Positions 61,176 through 64,000 of a DNA stretch of 64,000 nucleotides are shown piece by piece. A program made the translations under genes and the position numbers. Numbering within the stretch: position 1 is the stretch's first letter; the number at the start of each line of letters is the position of its first letter. The DNA comes from Entrophospora sp. SA101. Its lineage: Eukaryota; Glomeromycota; Glomeromycetes; Entrophosporales; Entrophosporaceae. The DNA is taken from the NCBI GenBank assembly GCA_958430865.1, contig CAUDNR010002557.1:126557-190556 (forward strand), in the 5' to 3' direction. The notes beneath the pieces were generated by a model. That model did not search any database. It saw only the letters and a list, made by a program, of their open reading frames with translations, and had not been told where the DNA came from.

Positions 61176-61927
61176 ATGGACTCTACCTCTAAAAATAAAA
61201 AACGAAAAGAAGAAGATACAGCATCAACAGCGTCAACAGTAGTAGCAAAACCTAATTTTGAATTATCAGGAAAACTTGCAGCGGAAACAAATTCATTTAA
61301 TGGTGTTGTTTTAAAATATTATGAACCACCAGAAGCAAAATTGCCAACAAAAAAATGGAGGCTTTATGTTTTCAAAGGAGATCAACAAATAGGTATTTCA
61401 AATAAATATATGTGTATATATATATATATATATATGCATAATATGATTCATCCAAAATATATTTAATAGACGTTCTTCATATCCATCGACAAAGTGCATA
61501 TTTATTAGGTCGTGAAAGAAAGGTAGGTACTATTGGCATTATTTTCAATGGTTTTTTTTTATATAGCGTTGACTTTCTCTCATTCAGTTTAATTGTTTGT
61601 TATAAAAACCAACAAATAATAAAAAAAATGTGTTAGGTTGCTGACATTCCAATTGATCACCCTTCATGTTCTAGTCAACATGCAGCATTACAATTCCGTG
61701 AAGTAGCAATAAAAGATAAAGCAACAGGAGAATCCAAATATGAAATAAAACCTTATATAATTGATCTTGATTCAACAAATTCAACTTTTGTTAATAAAAA
61801 ACCTATTCCGCCTTCAAGATATGTTGAATTATTTCCTTCTGATGTATTGAAGTTTGGTTTTAGTAGTAGAGATTATGTTTTGATTCATGATGAATATGAT
61901 GATAACACTAATTTAGATAAAGATTAA
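61176..61927 (+). CDS. FHA-domain SNIP1/Pml1-like splicing protein
   Basis: Exons 61176-61392, 61470-61522 and 61637-61927 give 186 aa. The N-terminus is basic (NKKRKEED). FELSGKLAAETN..GVVLKYYEPPEA..KWRLYVFKG then leads into an FHA domain: LHIHRQSAYLLGRERKVADIPIDHPSCSSQHAALQFR through DLDSTNSTFVNKKPIPPSRYVEL and LKFGFSSRDYVLI. This arrangement is that of human SNIP1 and yeast Pml1, a subunit of the RES complex that helps retain and splice pre-mRNA; FHA residues GR, S-x-QH and N-S-T are all present. It is convergent with the next gene, with 158 bp between the stop codons. The short N-terminus is typical of fungal forms. Confidence 0.88.
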
Positions 61928-62085
61928 TTGTGTATTTAAAGATTTTGAGGTAAGAGAAGAAAGAAAAAACACATAATATATATTTTATTAATAGAATTTT
62001 ATTAATTTTTATTATTTACTGTATAAGAAAGTATTTATTTTTTTCCAAAAAAAAAAATATATATATACACATATATACATTTATA

Positions 62086-63830
62086 TTAAATTGCTTGCAT
62101 GTTACTCAAAGTTTCAGCCAAGTTCTTTGATAACGCAACACAACTTGTAAGCATTTCTGCTAATTCTTTTTCATACGCAACAAAATGTTGAAGATTTGCT
62201 GATGATAAAGATAAATTCCTTAAAACTAACGAAGTTAATAATGGAATTCCGATAGCATCTCCAATATTGTCCGATTTAATATAAGTTTTATAAGTGTAAA
62301 TTCCATTATTTCTACCATATTTATTTACAATCTCCGGGCTTCTCTTGCGCTTTTTGCTATTTTCAGTTTCTGGTTGAGGAAAATGAGTTTTCAAGTGAGC
62401 TATGACAGTTGTGATATTTTCTGCACCAGATGGAAATCTATTACAACTCAACCAATTACATGAATACTGTTTCTTTTCTGATAAATGTTCTTTAACTAAG
62501 TGTTCCATGACTATATGTTCCATCAATTTACTTTCATTTTCAAAAGATGATGCTTCTTTACAATCAACCCATTTACAATCGTACAACAGATCGTTTTGTT
62601 GATTTTCATCTTTTGGTGGTATTGGCCTAATACCTTGAATCATATATTTGTATGATCCATCTGATGCTGTAACCATAATTGCAGAAGAATCCGGAAATGC
62701 ACGATTAACAAGTTTAATAACTTCTGCTGCTGGCATCATAGGACATTGAGAATTTTGGAATTGATCACGATAAGCAAACCATATATCTGTTTGTAAAACT
62801 CCATCAAATGGCGATTCTTCATATGCAGCCATAATCCTATCATTATTATTATTATGGATATTAAAGAATCATTAATTGTATATTAAAAATACCAAATTGA
62901 CAATCATATAAATTCAATTATATATATACCATTCTAAAGATCTATATGGTTCCATAAATCTTTCAAAATCACCATGTAATTGGGGTGGTCTCTTTTCAAT
63001 TGGGGGTATTCTTTCATGAATTTGAGATTCCACACTTGAACCATGTCTTAAATAACTAATTAAAAGACGTACAAGATTTCCTGGGGCATATTCTACCATG
63101 CGAGATGCTGTTTCTTCAGAAGTAGAAAAATAATACAACAATTCTAAAATGGCCTTGCTCAACTCTTCATCATCGTCTATCAAAAGCAGATTTACTAAAC
63201 GTTTTACAACGCAAGAATCAACATTTTTAATAAATTCTGAATTTTGTTCATTTCCAGCTAGACGTGACATTGTTGTGATACTGTGTATAACCAATGCAAT
63301 ATCATCTGAAAAAATAAGTCTTCGTAAAACCACCAAAATTTCATCTTCACTGCTATTTAATTTAATAATATGACTCATGCTTTTAATAATCTCTATACAG
63401 TAAATTCTAATTTGTGGAAATTTTAAAAATGCTGGTAGTGTGAGTGCTTCCATCACAAAATTTTGTATCATTTTGTTGGAAGACATTAATTCAGCATTAT
63501 AATTATAAGAAGAGAAATTTCTTAAAATTAAAAATATTTGGGATGCTTTTTGTAAGTGCAAGTAATTATTTAAGTCGTTAAAATAGTCATTAACTGTTGA
63601 TTCTGTTGAATATTGATTCACCTCATATAAACTTGTTACTTGCACGTAAAAATTGTTTAAATGAATAACAAATATATCTAAAAGTTCTGGGATTCTGTCT
63701 AATCTGAAGTTGATCATTTGATCCATGGATATTTTTAGTAAAGTATCTAATGCCCAATCTATCTCATTAGCTAATTGTGATTTCAAAGCAAGAAGTATTC
63801 TATTTAAATGACCTCCGCTCAAAATGGAAT
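62086..63830 (-). CDS. ARID2/Rsc9-like chromatin remodelling subunit, 5' incomplete
   Basis: Two exons, 62930-63830 and 62086-62836, join in phase (SLEW|IMAAYEES). The visible 550 or so residues contain a helical armadillo-like region (about the first 290 aa). It is followed by an RFX-type DNA-binding-like domain (DIWFAYRDQF..MPAAEVIKLVNRAFPDS..YKYMIQGIRP). Two C2H2-like fingers come next (YDCKWVDCKE..LMEHIVMEHL and YSCNWLSCNRF..VIAHLKTHF) and a basic KKRKRSPE signal. This is the order seen in ARID2 and Rsc9, subunits of PBAF/RSC SWI/SNF-type remodelers. The first visible exon begins with an AG acceptor (ATTATAG) and phase 2, so earlier exons, including any ARID domain, lie beyond 63830 and probably outside the window. 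An in-frame ATG at 63864 is within intron and is not taken as the start. Confidence 0.8.
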
Positions 63831-64000
63831 CTATAATTTTATAAATAATTAAATAATTAATCATTAGATTGAAAAATAATAAAGATATTTATAGAAAAAA
63901 AAAGGGAATTGCTATTTCTCACTGGTGGTGATTGTCACCACCTAAGGAATTATACAATTTATGATTAACCCCAACCCTAACTCCGCCCCACGCAAATTTA
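63831..64000. other. Intron/upstream end of window with small hairpin
   Basis: Probably intron of the ARID2-like gene. It contains a perfect 8-bp stem with a 3-nt loop, GGTGGTGA-TTG-TCACCACC at 63924-63942. No coding exon is visible before the window ends. Confidence 0.5.

Noticed and set aside
63900..64000. Possible telomeric repeat in AACCCCAACCCTAAC-like sequence
   Set aside because: Only one CCCTAA-like unit with no tandem array. It is probably chance next to a small hairpin.
1..64000. CRISPR array, operon or riboswitch
   Set aside because: This is intron-containing eukaryotic DNA. No evenly spaced direct repeats with unique spacers and no bacterial-type gene clusters were seen.
1..64000. 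tRNA or rRNA genes
   Set aside because: I found no T-loop GGTTCGAATCC-type box with a matching acceptor stem and no conserved rRNA tract. A covariance-model scan would be needed to exclude them fully.

Overview
The window looks like nuclear DNA of an arbuscular mycorrhizal fungus (Glomeromycotina, Rhizophagus/Glomus-like). It is extremely AT-rich. Its genes have many short GT..AG introns, and its proteins carry long Asn/Asp/Ser homopolymer stretches. The decayed kinase has the glomeromycotan architecture: a Cys-rich N-terminus, then a kinase with HCDLHSGN and DLG motifs. The genus is an inference, because no rRNA or marker gene is present.

Layout. (1) 1-7708: left arm of a large inverted repeat, carrying an RA-PH domain signalling/polarity protein and CpG-rich tandem arrays, ending exactly at a 191-bp TA-flanked MITE. 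(2) 7709-17373: gene-poor DNA with MITEs, one single-exon membrane-anchored purple-acid-phosphatase-like gene and a transposon relic. (3) 17374-27494: housekeeping genes, namely PRP40 (U1 snRNP/splicing), a UQCC2/Cbp6-like complex III assembly factor, a 7-transmembrane receptor-like protein and SRP9. The first exon of PRP40 lies 6 kb away on the opposite strand, and a 77-bp inverted repeat flanks the segment beside a 10-N gap, so this segment is probably inverted by misassembly. (4) 27505-29676: a 2.07-kb element with about 70-bp terminal inverted repeats. (5) 29902-32393: a kinase pseudogene. (6) 32394-47082: an old tandem duplication, each unit holding kinase debris and a secreted MINPP1-type histidine phosphatase. 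The promoter-side 3.87 kb of the two units appears identical while the 3' parts have diverged. (7) 46888-54595: right arm of the inverted repeat, with a second RA-PH gene. (8) 54596-64000: MITEs, a small acidic protein, a dead Tc1/mariner element, an FHA-domain SNIP1/Pml1-like splicing protein, and the 3' part of an ARID2/Rsc9-like chromatin remodelling subunit running off the window.

Functional themes are phosphate scavenging (one PAP-like and two MINPP-like phosphatases), pre-mRNA splicing (PRP40, SNIP1/Pml1) and cell polarity/Ras signalling (RA-PH protein). The most notable result is structural. Three MITE copies and a 77-bp inverted repeat sit at the rearrangement junctions, and the shared tracts at two independent junctions are 77 and 78 bp. 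That points either to de Bruijn-graph assembly chimeras or to recent ectopic recombination. I found no convincing previously undescribed system. The best protein-level novelty candidates are a repeated F-x-K-G-S-L-L motif shared by two unrelated proteins and the altered H-G catalytic motif of the MINPP pair.
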